A DNA stretch of 64,000 bases from Eubacterium sp. (lineage in GTDB: Bacteria > Bacillota > Clostridia > Lachnospirales > Lachnospiraceae), in NCBI GenBank assembly GCA_017437905.1, contig JAFRWY010000040.1:1-64000 (forward strand). The letters run 5' to 3'. Positions 36,281 through 44,612 of the stretch are shown here, in pieces; position 1 is the first letter of the stretch, and the number at the start of each line of letters is the position of its first letter. The notes under the pieces were generated by a model that ran no database searches, was not told where the DNA came from, and saw only the letters and a program-made list of their open reading frames with translations. The position numbers and the translations under genes are program-made.

Positions 36281-37222
36281 TCAGGACCCGGTCCTTCGCA
36301 CATTGGAATCCAGCAGGCGGTTAAAGCCCAGCCAGTCCGTGGTGTCCGGATTTGCCTGAAGAAGTTCGGTAAAGGTCTCGATCTTCGCATCCATATTATC
36401 GGCAAATGCCAAAGCCAGGGCCTCGATCAGCGCCGGCTTCTTGGGCGACCCGAATTCCAGCTCCCCGTGGTGCGCCACGATACAGTGCAGCAGCTCGTCC
36501 TTCGTCTTCTTCGGGAAGCCCGGGATGGCATCGCATTTCTCACCGATCCACATGGCCCCGATCACGATATGCCCCAGGAGCTGCCCCTCATCCGTGTAGT
36601 CGTTCTCCGGAAAGTCGGAGATCTCCCGAAGCTTTCCCACATCATGCAGAAGCGCCGACGTGATCAGCAGGTCACGGTTCAGCACCGGGTACTGCTTTGC
36701 CAGGAATTCACAAGTTCTCGCCACGAAGAGACTGTGGTGCAGCAGACCGCCGATAAAGCCATGGTGGACCATTTTCGCCGCACTGTGTTCTTTGAAGTTT
36801 TTGATAAATGCCGTGTCCTCGATAAAGAAGGCAGAAAGCAGTGCATGCAGATTCGGATCCTTCGTATCCGCGATCAGCTTCAGGAGCGAATCATACATCT
36901 CCTCCGTCTTGTAGGGGGAACAGGGCATGTACTCTGCCACCACGTACTCTCCCTCATGCGCCTTCCGGATGCGGGACACGTTCAGCTGCAGCTGGTTGTT
37001 GAAGCTGGTGACCTGGGCATCGATATTGATATAATCCAGTGCCTCGAAATGCTCGATACCGTTGGACAGGTTCCACACCTTCGCATCGATGGTTCCGGTC
37101 TTGTCCTGCAGGATCAGGCTGTAGTAGGTCTTCTCCGCCTTGGTCTTGGCTATGGTCTTGACCTTGCAGAAATATACGCCGGAGATATTCTCTCCCTCAC
37201 GCAGTTCACGTATGTACCTCAA
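36281..37222 (-). CDS. YhaM-type 3'-5' exoribonuclease (OB-fold plus HD domain)
   Basis: 313 aa, the size of YhaM/CbfA proteins. An N-terminal OB-fold-like nucleic-acid-binding region (about 1-90; KTYYSLILQDKTGTIDAKVWN) precedes an HD hydrolase domain. The HD domain has conserved HHSLFVARTCEFLA, ALLHDVGKLRE and the later HCIVAHHGELEFGSPKKP. Family members are Mn2+-dependent 3'-5' exoribonucleases with some activity on DNA. The first residues MRYIRELREGENISGVYFCK fit the family start. It lies 36 bp downstream of a histidine kinase gene, and may be co-transcribed with the two-component system. Confidence 0.9.
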   Translation of the reverse strand: MRYIRELREGENISGVYFCKVKTIAKTKAEKTYYSLILQDKTGTIDAKVWNLSNGIEHFEALDYINIDAQVTSFNNQLQLNVSRIRKAHEGEYVVAEYMPCSPYKTEEMYDSLLKLIADTKDPNLHALLSAFFIEDTAFIKNFKEHSAAKMVHHGFIGGLLHHSLFVARTCEFLAKQYPVLNRDLLITSALLHDVGKLREISDFPENDYTDEGQLLGHIVIGAMWIGEKCDAIPGFPKKTKDELLHCIVAHHGELEFGSPKKPALIEALALAFADNMDAKIETFTELLQANPDTTDWLGFNRLLDSNVRRTGS

Positions 37223-37258
37223 AATATATCCTCACTTTCAGTATTCAGGTTTCTCTCG

Positions 37259-38752
37259 TCATTTTCCCGCCACCGAGCTGGCCTTGCTCAGGGTGAAGAC
37301 GAACTCGGTTCCTTCATCCACCTTACTGTTCACGGTGATCACCTCATGATGTGCCTTGATGATCTCCTTCGTGATGGCCAGTCCGATGCCGGAGCCGGTC
37401 TTATCCTTACCACGGGAAGAATCTCCCTTATAGAAACGGATGAAGATCTTCTTCTGGGTTTCCTCATCCATACCCATACCTTCATCCCGGATGGAGATAT
37501 GGAGCTTATCATCCTTCTCCTTATCCGTTACGGTCACGAAGATCCGCTTGCCCTCGGGAGTGAATTTCAGCGCATTGTCGATCAGATTGTAGATCACCTG
37601 CTGGATCTTGGTCTTATCCGCCATGACCATGGTCTCATCCGCATGGTTGTTCAGGTAGATCGCAACCCCCTTCTCGATACATTTGATCTCAAATGTATTC
37701 AGCGTCTTGTTGATGACCTCTATGATATCGAAGGCCGTCATCTTCACATACGGTCCGTAGCTTTCCAGATTGTTAAGATCCAGAAGTCCCTGGGTCAGCT
37801 TCGTCAGACGCTGGGTCTCGTTCAGCACGATATCCAGGTACCGTCCCTGCTTCTCCGGCGGAATGGTCCCGTCCTTCATGGCCTCGATGTAGCCTTTGAT
37901 AGAGGTGAGCGGTGAACGGAAATCATGAGAGATATTCGACACGAAATCTCTCCGGTAATCCTCCAGCTTCGCCAGCTCGTCCGCCATGTATTCCATGGAC
38001 TCCGCCAGCTGACCGATCTCGTCGTTGGAATGAACCTCCGTCCGCACCTCCAGATTCCCCTTGGAATACTCCTGAGCCACAACCGACAACTTCTTTACCG
38101 GGGTCAGGACCTTCTTGGATACCACTGCCAGGAACACGAAGGCGATAACGATGATGACCAGACAGGGAATCAGGACGATACTGTAAATGTTACGCATCAG
38201 CTCATTGATCTGGGATACCGTCGCATGCAGGATCAGTGCACCCCTCTGCTCGGTGCTGACCACCTCTCCGAAGAGATTCAGCTGATCCAGGTGTACCGGC
38301 ACATTGACCGAGATCATGTCATTCTTATACAGGCCGTAGAAATTACCGGTCTGGGAATGATCCTTGTTCACTTCATACTCCGGATCCAGCTGGTAAATGT
38401 TGTAGGGTATATTTCCGATTCTCTGCTTCTCTGCGTTGTTCTGATCCGATGGCGCCTCCTGGGACGTGGCAACAACACGTCCGTATTCATCCAGATACCA
38501 GACATCCGCATCCAGCGCCGAAGCATAATACTGAAAGAGATACTCCAGTGTCGGCTTATCATACCGTCCGGACACGTATCCGACGACGGTCTGGGACGCG
38601 ATCAGCGCCGCCTCATTCTGAAGTGTTTCGGTCTTCTCCGACACGAGGGAACGCCGCGTCATAAAGGACGTAAAAACAATCAGCACTCCAAAGGACACGA
38701 TCAGTATCGCAAGGAATGCTATATAGATTCGGTCCAGAATGGAATGCTGCAT
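37259..38752 (-). CDS. membrane sensor histidine kinase
   Basis: 497 aa. TM1 lies at about 10-30, an extracellular sensor of about 155 residues at 31-188, and TM2 at about 190-211. A HAMP domain (212-262) leads into HisKA with His276 (SNISHDFRSPLTSIKGY) and HATPase_c (LIDNALKFTPEG, DEGMGMDEE, GSGIGLAITKEI). The DFRSP variant of the H-box is typical of PhoR/ResE/WalK-like Firmicutes kinases. It is encoded 15 bp downstream of its response regulator. The sensor region has aromatic and acidic patches (DADVWYLDEYGRVVATS) suggestive of a single-Cache/PAS-like fold. Signal unknown. Confidence 0.95.
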   Translation of the reverse strand: MQHSILDRIYIAFLAILIVSFGVLIVFTSFMTRRSLVSEKTETLQNEAALIASQTVVGYVSGRYDKPTLEYLFQYYASALDADVWYLDEYGRVVATSQEAPSDQNNAEKQRIGNIPYNIYQLDPEYEVNKDHSQTGNFYGLYKNDMISVNVPVHLDQLNLFGEVVSTEQRGALILHATVSQINELMRNIYSIVLIPCLVIIVIAFVFLAVVSKKVLTPVKKLSVVAQEYSKGNLEVRTEVHSNDEIGQLAESMEYMADELAKLEDYRRDFVSNISHDFRSPLTSIKGYIEAMKDGTIPPEKQGRYLDIVLNETQRLTKLTQGLLDLNNLESYGPYVKMTAFDIIEVINKTLNTFEIKCIEKGVAIYLNNHADETMVMADKTKIQQVIYNLIDNALKFTPEGKRIFVTVTDKEKDDKLHISIRDEGMGMDEETQKKIFIRFYKGDSSRGKDKTGSGIGLAITKEIIKAHHEVITVNSKVDEGTEFVFTLSKASSVAGK

Positions 38753-38767
38753 AAATCAACTCACCTG

Positions 38768-39475
38768 CTATCTTACTTCAAATTTGTATCCGACACGCCA
38801 TACAGTTACGATGGACCAGGGGAAATCTCCCTCCAGCTTCTCACGGAGACGTTTGATATGCACGTCCACGGTTCTGGTATCGCCCATGAAATCGTAGCCC
38901 CACAGCTGGTTCAGCAGCTGCTCGCGGGTAAACACCTGATTCGGCTGGCTGGCCAGGAAATAAAGAAGCTCCAGCTCCTTCGGCGGCATGTCGATATTCT
39001 TGCCGCAGAATGTAACGGTATAATTTGAAATGTTCACGATCAGACGGTCGTACTCCACGTACTCGCCCTTCCGCTCCGGCTTCTCAGCGGGTGCCGGCTC
39101 CTCAGGACGCTTGGTCCTTCGGAGTACCGCCCGGACGCGGGCCACCATTTCATTGGAATCAAAGGGCTTGATGATATAATCATCCGCTCCCATCTTTAAT
39201 CCGAGCACCTTATCAAAAACCTCACCCTTGGCAGACAGCATGATGATCGGTGTCTCCCGGGTCCTGCGGATCTGCTGGCAGACCTCATAGCCGTCCATGC
39301 CCGGAAGCATCAGATCCAGAAGGATCAGATCCGGATTATACTCCTCCACCTCCATAAGCGCGGTCTCCCCGTCCGGTGCGATACGTGTATCGAAACACTC
39401 CTTATTCAGATAGAGGGAGATCAGCTCTGCGATATTCTCGTCGTCATCAACGATCAGAATTCTGGGTTTATCCAT
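38768..39475 (-). CDS. OmpR/PhoB-family response regulator
   Basis: 235 aa. The receiver domain has IVDDDE, phosphoacceptor Asp54 (LILLDLMLPGMDG), IMLSAKG and IKPFD. A linker rich in Pro/Glu (PEEPAPAEKPERK) precedes the winged-helix domain (about 140-235) with ELELLYFLA and DVHIKRLREKL. The C-terminal sequence TVWRVGYKFEV is typical. It is the first gene of an RR-HK-(YhaM) cluster. A palindrome immediately downstream of the likely -10 box suggests regulation at its promoter. Confidence 0.95.
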   Translation of the reverse strand: MDKPRILIVDDDENIAELISLYLNKECFDTRIAPDGETALMEVEEYNPDLILLDLMLPGMDGYEVCQQIRRTRETPIIMLSAKGEVFDKVLGLKMGADDYIIKPFDSNEMVARVRAVLRRTKRPEEPAPAEKPERKGEYVEYDRLIVNISNYTVTFCGKNIDMPPKELELLYFLASQPNQVFTREQLLNQLWGYDFMGDTRTVDVHIKRLREKLEGDFPWSIVTVWRVGYKFEVR

Positions 39476-39504
39476 GGGTTGCTCCTTTCTTCCGGCACAA
39501 AATC

Positions 39505-39526
39505 CACTAAACTTTAGTGTATCATA
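39505..39526 (-). promoter_or_regulatory. candidate promoter and palindromic operator of the regulator gene
   Basis: A likely -10 TATGAT (39521-39526, minus strand) is followed at the expected transcription start by the 15-bp palindrome CACTAAACTTTAGTG (39505-39519, 7-bp arms). A weak -35 (TTAAAG) lies 18 bp upstream of the -10. Confidence 0.45.
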
Positions 39527-39595
39527 ATCTCTGATTTTTTTCCACTTTAACTATGAAGAAATGCACCGAAAATGCGGGACGGATTCCAAAGAAAG

Positions 39596-41959
39596 CTACA
39601 GGGAAACCACCGTTACCCCGGCATCTCCCTCACCGAACTCACCGAGTCGGTAGGCCTTCACATAACGAAGGGTCCGAAGGTGCTCATGGATCCCCTTCCG
39701 AAGCGCTCCGGTTCCCTTACCGTGTACGATACGGACCGTTGTTGCGTGCGCCAGCAGCGCATCATCCAGGAACTTGTCGATCTCCATCAGTGCCTCATCC
39801 ACGGTTTTACCCAGCAGATTCAGCTCCGGCTGGAAGGTAGAGCCCTTATGCATATTTCCTTCTCCTGCCGCGCGGACCTTCGGAAGCTTCACCTTCTCTT
39901 CCGCCAGGATCAGAAGATCCGACGCAGGGAAACGGGATGTAAGGATACCCATCTCCACGGTAAAGAGTCCCTTGGAATCCGCCAGTTTGATGATATGTCC
40001 TTCGGTGTCCAGACTCAGCACCTTCACCCGGTCTCCGATATGGAAATCACTGTCCTTATGACCGGACTTTGCCTGCTTCTTCTCTGTTTTATCCGTCAGC
40101 GCTTCCTTCTTCTTCCGAAGGGCTGCCCGCTGTTCCTCCATGCGCCGGGCATCGGCCGCCGCCGGATTCCTTGCCCATTTCTGGTAATCACGGATGGCTG
40201 CATCGGCAGTCTCCTTCGCATCCTCGATGATCTCCCTGGCTTCCTCTCTGGCCTTCGCCAGAATCTCTTCCTTCTTCTCGGACATCTTCGATTCCTGCAC
40301 GGAAAGGCGTTTCCTGAGAGCCTCCGCCTCCTTCCGGTAGTGCTCCAGTTCTGCCTGATCCTTCTCCATGCGGCTTCTTGTCTCGGTAAGATCCGTCAGG
40401 ATCTGATCCATGCGGATGGAATCCTCATCCAGCCGCCCCCTTGCCGCATCTATGATATCCTCGGGCAGTCCCAGTCTCCTGGAGATTGCAAATGCATTGG
40501 AATTCCCCGGAATTCCGATCATCAGACGATAGGTGGGCCGCAGGGATGCCACGTCGAATTCGCAGGAGGCATTCTCCACACCCGGTTCGGAAAGCGCATA
40601 GGTCTTCAGCTCCGTATAGTGTGTGGTCGCCATGACCCGGGCTCCCCGGGCCTTCAGCTCGGACAGGATGGAGACTGCCAGCGCAGCGCCCTCCACCGGA
40701 TCGGTCCCTCCGCCGGGCTCATCAAAAAGACAGAGACAGTTCTTTGTTGCATGTTGTATTATGTAAACTATATTGCTCATGTGGGATGAGAAGGTGGAAA
40801 GGTTCTGCTCGATGCTCTGCTCATCTCCGATATCCGCAAAGACATCCTCAAAGACGGATACCCTGGAGCCGTATTCTGCAGGGATATGAAGCCCTGCCTG
40901 CGCCATCAGCGTCAGCAGACCAAGGGTCTTTAAGGACACAGTCTTACCACCGGTATTCGGGCCGGTGATGATCAGGACGGAATAATCCTCCCCAAGTTTT
41001 ATGTCAACCGGAACCGCCGTATTCCGCTCCAGCAGCGGATGCACCGCACGCCTGAGATCGATGATCCCGTCCGTTCCGACGATAGGCTCCGACGCCTTGA
41101 TCTCCCTTGCAAACTTCGCCTTTGCGAAGATGAAGTCCAGCTCCGTAAGCAGCGTCATATCCGTATGGATCTCGTCCCGTACGGAGGCAGCCATCTTCGA
41201 TAACTCCGCCAGGATCGCTTCGATCTCCAGGCGTTCCTCTGCCTCCAGCTCCTTGATCTTATTGTTCAGATTCACGATCTCCATGGGCTCGATGAATACG
41301 GTACTTCCGGTCTGGGATTGGTCATGGATCATGCCCGGGAACTTCGCCCGGTACTCTGCCTTTACCGGAATACAGTACCGGCCTCCGCGCATGGTGATCA
41401 GGGCATCCTGCAGGGTGCCCTTGTCCGATTCCCTCTTTACGATCTTCTCCAATTGCTGGTGCAGCTGACTTCCGCAGGTGAGGATCTCCTTTCGGATCTT
41501 TTTTAAATTGGAGGATGCGTCATCCGCCATATCCTCTTCCGACAGGATACACCGGCGGATCTCAGAGGATACATCCCGGACGGGAAGCAGGCTCGAAAAC
41601 CGGTCCGTCAGGGTATCCGGCTCCGGAGCTTCCCGCCTTGCCCCGTAGCTTTGCACCTGGTCCGCCGTCTCCAGCAGGGATGCGATATCCAGCAGCTCGC
41701 TCTGGTTCAGGGGCGAACCCATTTCCAGGAGACGCAGCGAGTCCGTGATCTCCCGGACACCCGAGAAGCCGACAGCCCCGTATTCCTCCCAGCGCCGTGC
41801 CGCATCTCTCGTCTCCGACTGCAGCTGCGCGATCTCCGTGAGTTCCTTCCTCGGCGTCAGTCTCCGGCAGCGCTTCTTTGCCCCCTGAGACACCGCATGC
41901 ACAGCAAGCATCTCCAGGATCTTTTCAAATTCAAGTACTCGTATGGTTCGTTTATTCAA
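39596..41959 (-). CDS. mutS2: endonuclease MutS2
   Basis: 787 aa with a TTG start at 41959 (AGGAG 8 nt upstream). MutS-like core and clamp region, then the ABC-type ATPase with Walker A GPNTGGKT (around residue 335), Walker B CLFDEPGGGTDP and the H-loop ATTHYTELK. A long coiled coil (about 520-620), a KOW/SH3-like segment (FHIGDRVKVLSLDTEGHIIKL) and a C-terminal Smr nuclease domain (about 705-787: LNLLGKTVDEALMEID, VRIVHGKGTGALR) follow. The protein suppresses recombination and, in some bacteria, rescues collided ribosomes. It starts 15 bp after the HTH/DUF2442 gene with no terminator between, so it may share its transcript. Confidence 0.96.
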   Translation of the reverse strand: MNKRTIRVLEFEKILEMLAVHAVSQGAKKRCRRLTPRKELTEIAQLQSETRDAARRWEEYGAVGFSGVREITDSLRLLEMGSPLNQSELLDIASLLETADQVQSYGARREAPEPDTLTDRFSSLLPVRDVSSEIRRCILSEEDMADDASSNLKKIRKEILTCGSQLHQQLEKIVKRESDKGTLQDALITMRGGRYCIPVKAEYRAKFPGMIHDQSQTGSTVFIEPMEIVNLNNKIKELEAEERLEIEAILAELSKMAASVRDEIHTDMTLLTELDFIFAKAKFAREIKASEPIVGTDGIIDLRRAVHPLLERNTAVPVDIKLGEDYSVLIITGPNTGGKTVSLKTLGLLTLMAQAGLHIPAEYGSRVSVFEDVFADIGDEQSIEQNLSTFSSHMSNIVYIIQHATKNCLCLFDEPGGGTDPVEGAALAVSILSELKARGARVMATTHYTELKTYALSEPGVENASCEFDVASLRPTYRLMIGIPGNSNAFAISRRLGLPEDIIDAARGRLDEDSIRMDQILTDLTETRSRMEKDQAELEHYRKEAEALRKRLSVQESKMSEKKEEILAKAREEAREIIEDAKETADAAIRDYQKWARNPAAADARRMEEQRAALRKKKEALTDKTEKKQAKSGHKDSDFHIGDRVKVLSLDTEGHIIKLADSKGLFTVEMGILTSRFPASDLLILAEEKVKLPKVRAAGEGNMHKGSTFQPELNLLGKTVDEALMEIDKFLDDALLAHATTVRIVHGKGTGALRKGIHEHLRTLRYVKAYRLGEFGEGDAGVTVVSL

Positions 41960-41974
41960 TTTTCCAACTCCTAT

Positions 41975-42781
41975 TTACCATGTATTCTTTATTACGTCCC
42001 CTTTGCTATACAGCGTCCCCTTTACATCTTCCCGCAGTGGCGTGAGCTGGTTCTGCTTCACCATATAAGCGATATTTTGGCGGGAACATCCGAGCAGGGA
42101 ACAGCTTTCCGATGTATCCAGCGTATTCCTTTTCACGAAGGACACAAAATCGCTTCGCCTCAGCGGAATCTGTTCTCCGGTGGCATAAAGTCCGGTAGCC
42201 GGAAGATCTATGGAATCATTAAAGGTCACAAAATAACCTCCGGTTCCGATTTTACAGGATCGATACAGACTGTCATTCGTTAAAACCGCATCCATTCCTT
42301 CGATGGAATCAAATTTAGAAAGCTCCGACCGCTTCACCTTCCGTATCGTTTCATCCGCAAAGAAAATGAGAAGCGCTTCATCCTCTGTAATAAAACATTC
42401 TACAACATTTTTCTTCATCCGCTCGGTCACATAATCCGGCAGCTCACTCAGTCTGCGTATGGCAAGGCTATCCTGAGAGCACCGCCCCTCCGCAATCTCG
42501 AGGATCTTCATTTCATCATAGGATCCGAGCTTATGATTCCTGAGGATAGCATCTATATTCTGCCTGTCGCTCGGAACAACCCTTGCCATAACCCAGAGCC
42601 GACTGATATCCCGCGGAATGGAGTAGATTCCTTCTCTGACATAACGGGAGAACAGGATCGGGGCAGTCCATTCATCCAGAGAAGCAGAAAGCTCAATCAG
42701 AAACGTATGCTCCTTTTCATAATACAGCAATACCCCTACCGATAAAAGATCTTCTTCATTTATGATCTCGTAAATCTTCAT
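41975..42781 (-). CDS. DUF2442-like plus C-terminal HTH protein, candidate antitoxin
   Basis: 268 aa from ATG at 42781, preceded by AAGG; a longer frame to 42880 merely runs inside the upstream kinase gene. Three parts are visible. Residues 1-125 are of unknown fold. Residues about 132-200 (ALLIFFADETIRKVKRSEL, then GGYFVTFNDSIDLPATGLYATG) resemble DUF2442. Residues about 222-265 (SLLGCSRQNIAYMVKQNQL) form a helix-turn-helix with a wing-like end. DUF2442 proteins are usually small and often sit beside toxin-like genes; a DUF2442-HTH fusion of this length is unfamiliar to me. The gene overlaps the kinase gene by 26 bp. A repressor/antitoxin role is inferred from the operators upstream. Confidence 0.78.
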   Translation of the reverse strand: MKIYEIINEEDLLSVGVLLYYEKEHTFLIELSASLDEWTAPILFSRYVREGIYSIPRDISRLWVMARVVPSDRQNIDAILRNHKLGSYDEMKILEIAEGRCSQDSLAIRRLSELPDYVTERMKKNVVECFITEDEALLIFFADETIRKVKRSELSKFDSIEGMDAVLTNDSLYRSCKIGTGGYFVTFNDSIDLPATGLYATGEQIPLRRSDFVSFVKRNTLDTSESCSLLGCSRQNIAYMVKQNQLTPLREDVKGTLYSKGDVIKNTW

Positions 42782-43580
42782 ACACCTTATACCTTTTTGA
42801 TAGCATCTCCCAGATCTTTTGAAAATAAATATCCGACAGCGTACCATCCAATCCGTAAAACAGAAGCTCCCGATCCGCATCCTTCAACCCTGAGGAAAAT
42901 ACATCTCCGGCATCGGATATCCGTTGCAGGTTTTCAAAACAGGACTTACTCCCGATATAATTGTTGCACCTCCTGTCCTCCATCACATCAAACCGCTCCG
43001 CCTCATCCTCCGACATGCAGGAACAAAGAAGGGACAATCCATGATCAAACATGGGGGCCATCCGGAGCTCATGCAAACGGGAATTGCTCAGAATCTCAAT
43101 ATTTCCTCCGTGTCTGTCCCGATTCAGGATAAGATAATCCACAGCGATCATCTGATCGACTGTACGCTTCCATCCGTTTCTGACGCAGAATTCATAGTGA
43201 TCTTCTCCGGGGTTCGCGTTCACCCTGTAATAATCATCGAGCGCCGCCTTGCTTTCCCCCTGGCTTTTGAAATCCTCAGAAGAACAAAGCCAGGTACGGA
43301 ACCGCCTTCCATCCACCCGGATATCCGCGTGGATCAGTTCATATTCCAGATGCTCCACTCCAAGGATCGTAAGAAGCCTGTCCACAATGATCTCGTTGAT
43401 GCACTCATGACCGATCACACCGTACTCCGGATCAAAGTTGGACAGCTTGTAATACTTCTTCTTTTCCCCGATCACGGACCGGGCCTTAAGGAAGGTACCG
43501 GCCGTTCCGCTGGATCCCCGAATATGCGACCACTTCAGATAGGTCAGATCCTGCACCTCTTTTGTAACATCCTTACGCAT
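42756..43580 (-). CDS. HipA-like Ser/Thr kinase, candidate toxin
   Basis: 274 aa from ATG at 43580 (GAGGAG 6 nt upstream); nine more in-frame codons reach 43607. The kinase core follows the HipA C-terminal/CtkA pattern: Gly-rich loop IRGSSGTAGTFLK (20-32), likely ATP Lys45 in YYKLSN, HECINEIIVDRLL helix, catalytic LNRDRHGGN (Asp155, Asn160) and metal-binding MAPMFDHG (Asp179). The HipA N-terminal subdomain (about 100 residues) is absent, as in shorter single-domain relatives. Known HipA-type toxins phosphorylate tRNA synthetases or other translation targets; the target here is unknown. It is the first gene of a two-gene operon with its own double-operator promoter. Confidence 0.82.
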   Translation of the reverse strand: MRKDVTKEVQDLTYLKWSHIRGSSGTAGTFLKARSVIGEKKKYYKLSNFDPEYGVIGHECINEIIVDRLLTILGVEHLEYELIHADIRVDGRRFRTWLCSSEDFKSQGESKAALDDYYRVNANPGEDHYEFCVRNGWKRTVDQMIAVDYLILNRDRHGGNIEILSNSRLHELRMAPMFDHGLSLLCSCMSEDEAERFDVMEDRRCNNYIGSKSCFENLQRISDAGDVFSSGLKDADRELLFYGLDGTLSDIYFQKIWEMLSKRYKVYEDLRDHK

Positions 43581-43619
43581 AATCCACTCCTCACATTGCG
43601 GAGACATTCATTAAAACAA

Positions 43620-43637
43620 ATTTGACGCACGTCAAAT
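43620..43637. promoter_or_regulatory. operator 1, 18-bp palindrome
   Basis: ATTTGACGCACGTCAAAT: two perfect 8-bp arms around CA. It lies just downstream of the predicted transcription start of the kinase operon. Confidence 0.85.
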
Positions 43638-43648
43638 ATCTGCGTTTC

Positions 43649-43677
43649 ATTATATCGCAATATTTGACGCGCGTCAA
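43649..43677 (-). promoter_or_regulatory. promoter of the kinase/HTH operon
   Basis: On the minus strand TTGACG (43672-43677), a 17-bp spacer and TATAAT (43649-43654). The -35 box lies inside operator 2, and the start codon is about 70 bp downstream of the -10 box. A repressor bound at either palindrome would block the polymerase. Confidence 0.85.
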
Positions 43678-43679
43678 AT
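43662..43679. promoter_or_regulatory. operator 2, perfect 18-bp palindrome
   Basis: ATTTGACGCGCGTCAAAT is fully self-complementary. Its centre is 42 bp (about four helical turns) from the centre of operator 1, so both sites face the same side of the DNA. Confidence 0.88.
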
Positions 43680-43709
43680 TCATTTTATTTTCAAACCCAC
43701 ATCTGAACA

Positions 43710-43866
43710 CTACGGATTCATGCATACTCCATCGGCTCCGAACTTGTATTCTTTTCCGCTGATGGTTCTGGTCGCACCTGTTACCATAGCCCCATCTCTT
43801 CCGAGGTAGTACCAGTTGTCCTGGCAGTGCAGCCAACCGGTCTTCATAGCTCCATTCCCTGTATCA
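43710..43866 (-). pseudogene. remnant of a cell-wall/choline-binding repeat protein
   Basis: The minus strand reads GNGAMKTGWLHCQDNWYYLG, then RDGAMVTGATRTISGKEYKF and GADGVCMNP before a TAG at 43710. This is the GWxxxxxxWYYLxxDGAMxTG pattern of choline-binding/CW_binding_1 repeats with the usual GADGVC ending. Only about 50 codons remain; upstream of them no repeat, signal peptide or start with a ribosome binding site is seen. Such repeats normally end surface hydrolases or adhesins, so this is the 3' end of a lost gene, left upstream of the kinase operon promoter. Confidence 0.75.
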
Positions 43867-44021
43867 TGGATATGGATTGAAAAACATTGAGCAAATTGTT
43901 GACGAGCAAAGCGGCATCATTCTGATCGATAATGACAACGAAGATGATTTTCGGTCAACATCTCCATCCCTATCACCAATCCTGCAAAAAGACAATTCCT
44001 AACCCTGAAATAGCGCGAATC
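43867..44021. other. 155-bp gap, no clear gene
   Basis: A 43-codon plus-strand frame opens with TTG at 43877 and ends at TAA near 44007 (LKNIEQIVDEQSGIILIDND...). It has no ribosome binding site and no recognised family. It is probably debris of the same rearrangement that left the cell-wall-binding fragment. Confidence 0.4.
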
Positions 44022-44525
44022 CTAACTGTCTCTTGCCCAGGACAGCCGGTGCAGCTCGCCTTCCCCCTCCAGCCCCGGGAAGTCCAGCTGGCGCAGGGCT
44101 TCGTAGGTTACAATGGAAACGGCGTTTGCCAGATTGAGGGACCGTTCCTCCGGAAGCATGGGGATGCGGATGCACTTCTCCGGGTGCTGCACCAGGATTT
44201 CTTCCGGGATGCCGGCGCTTTCCTTTCCGAACATGAGGAAGCAGTCCTCCGTATACTTCACGTCGGAGTATCGTTGCTTAGCCTTCGTTGTGGCATAGAA
44301 TATCTTCGCACCAGGATTCCGTTCCATAAAGTCATGATAATCCATATAGCGCGTAACATCGAGCCGGTCCCAATAATCGAGGCCGGCTCTTCGTATCATC
44401 TTCTCATTCAAATGAAATCCCAGCGGCTCGATCAGATGCAGCCGGGCTCCCGTGATCACACAGGTTCTGCCGATGTTGCCCGTATTCGCAGGCATTTCGG
44501 GTTCGTAGAGGACTATATTTAACAT
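44022..44525 (-). CDS. trmL: tRNA (cytidine(34)-2'-O)-methyltransferase
   Basis: 167-aa SPOUT-class methyltransferase of TrmL length. Family motifs are LYEPEMPANTGNIGRTC (N-terminus), LIEPLGFHLNEKMIRRAGLDYWD, LMFGKESAGIPEEIL and the knot region IRIPMLPEERSLNLANAVSIVTYEALRQ. It methylates the ribose of the wobble C34/U34 in leucine tRNAs using S-adenosylmethionine. GGAGTG precedes the ATG. The aminotransferase gene lies 87 bp upstream on the same strand. Confidence 0.94.
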   Translation of the reverse strand: MLNIVLYEPEMPANTGNIGRTCVITGARLHLIEPLGFHLNEKMIRRAGLDYWDRLDVTRYMDYHDFMERNPGAKIFYATTKAKQRYSDVKYTEDCFLMFGKESAGIPEEILVQHPEKCIRIPMLPEERSLNLANAVSIVTYEALRQLDFPGLEGEGELHRLSWARDS

Positions 44526-44612
44526 ATGTTCACTCCAACATATTGAATCGGATCTGATATTTCAGAGATTTTTTCAATGATTTTTGAGCCAAAATACAAA
44601 CTTTTTCAAAAA

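Noticed and set aside
41975..43580. Classical hipBA operon
   Set aside because: The kinase lacks the HipA N-terminal subdomain, the gene order is reversed, and the partner is far larger than HipB with an extra DUF2442-like domain.
43877..44009. 43-codon plus-strand frame starting TTG
   Set aside because: No ribosome binding site or homology recognised; more likely gene debris, recorded only as part of the gap.
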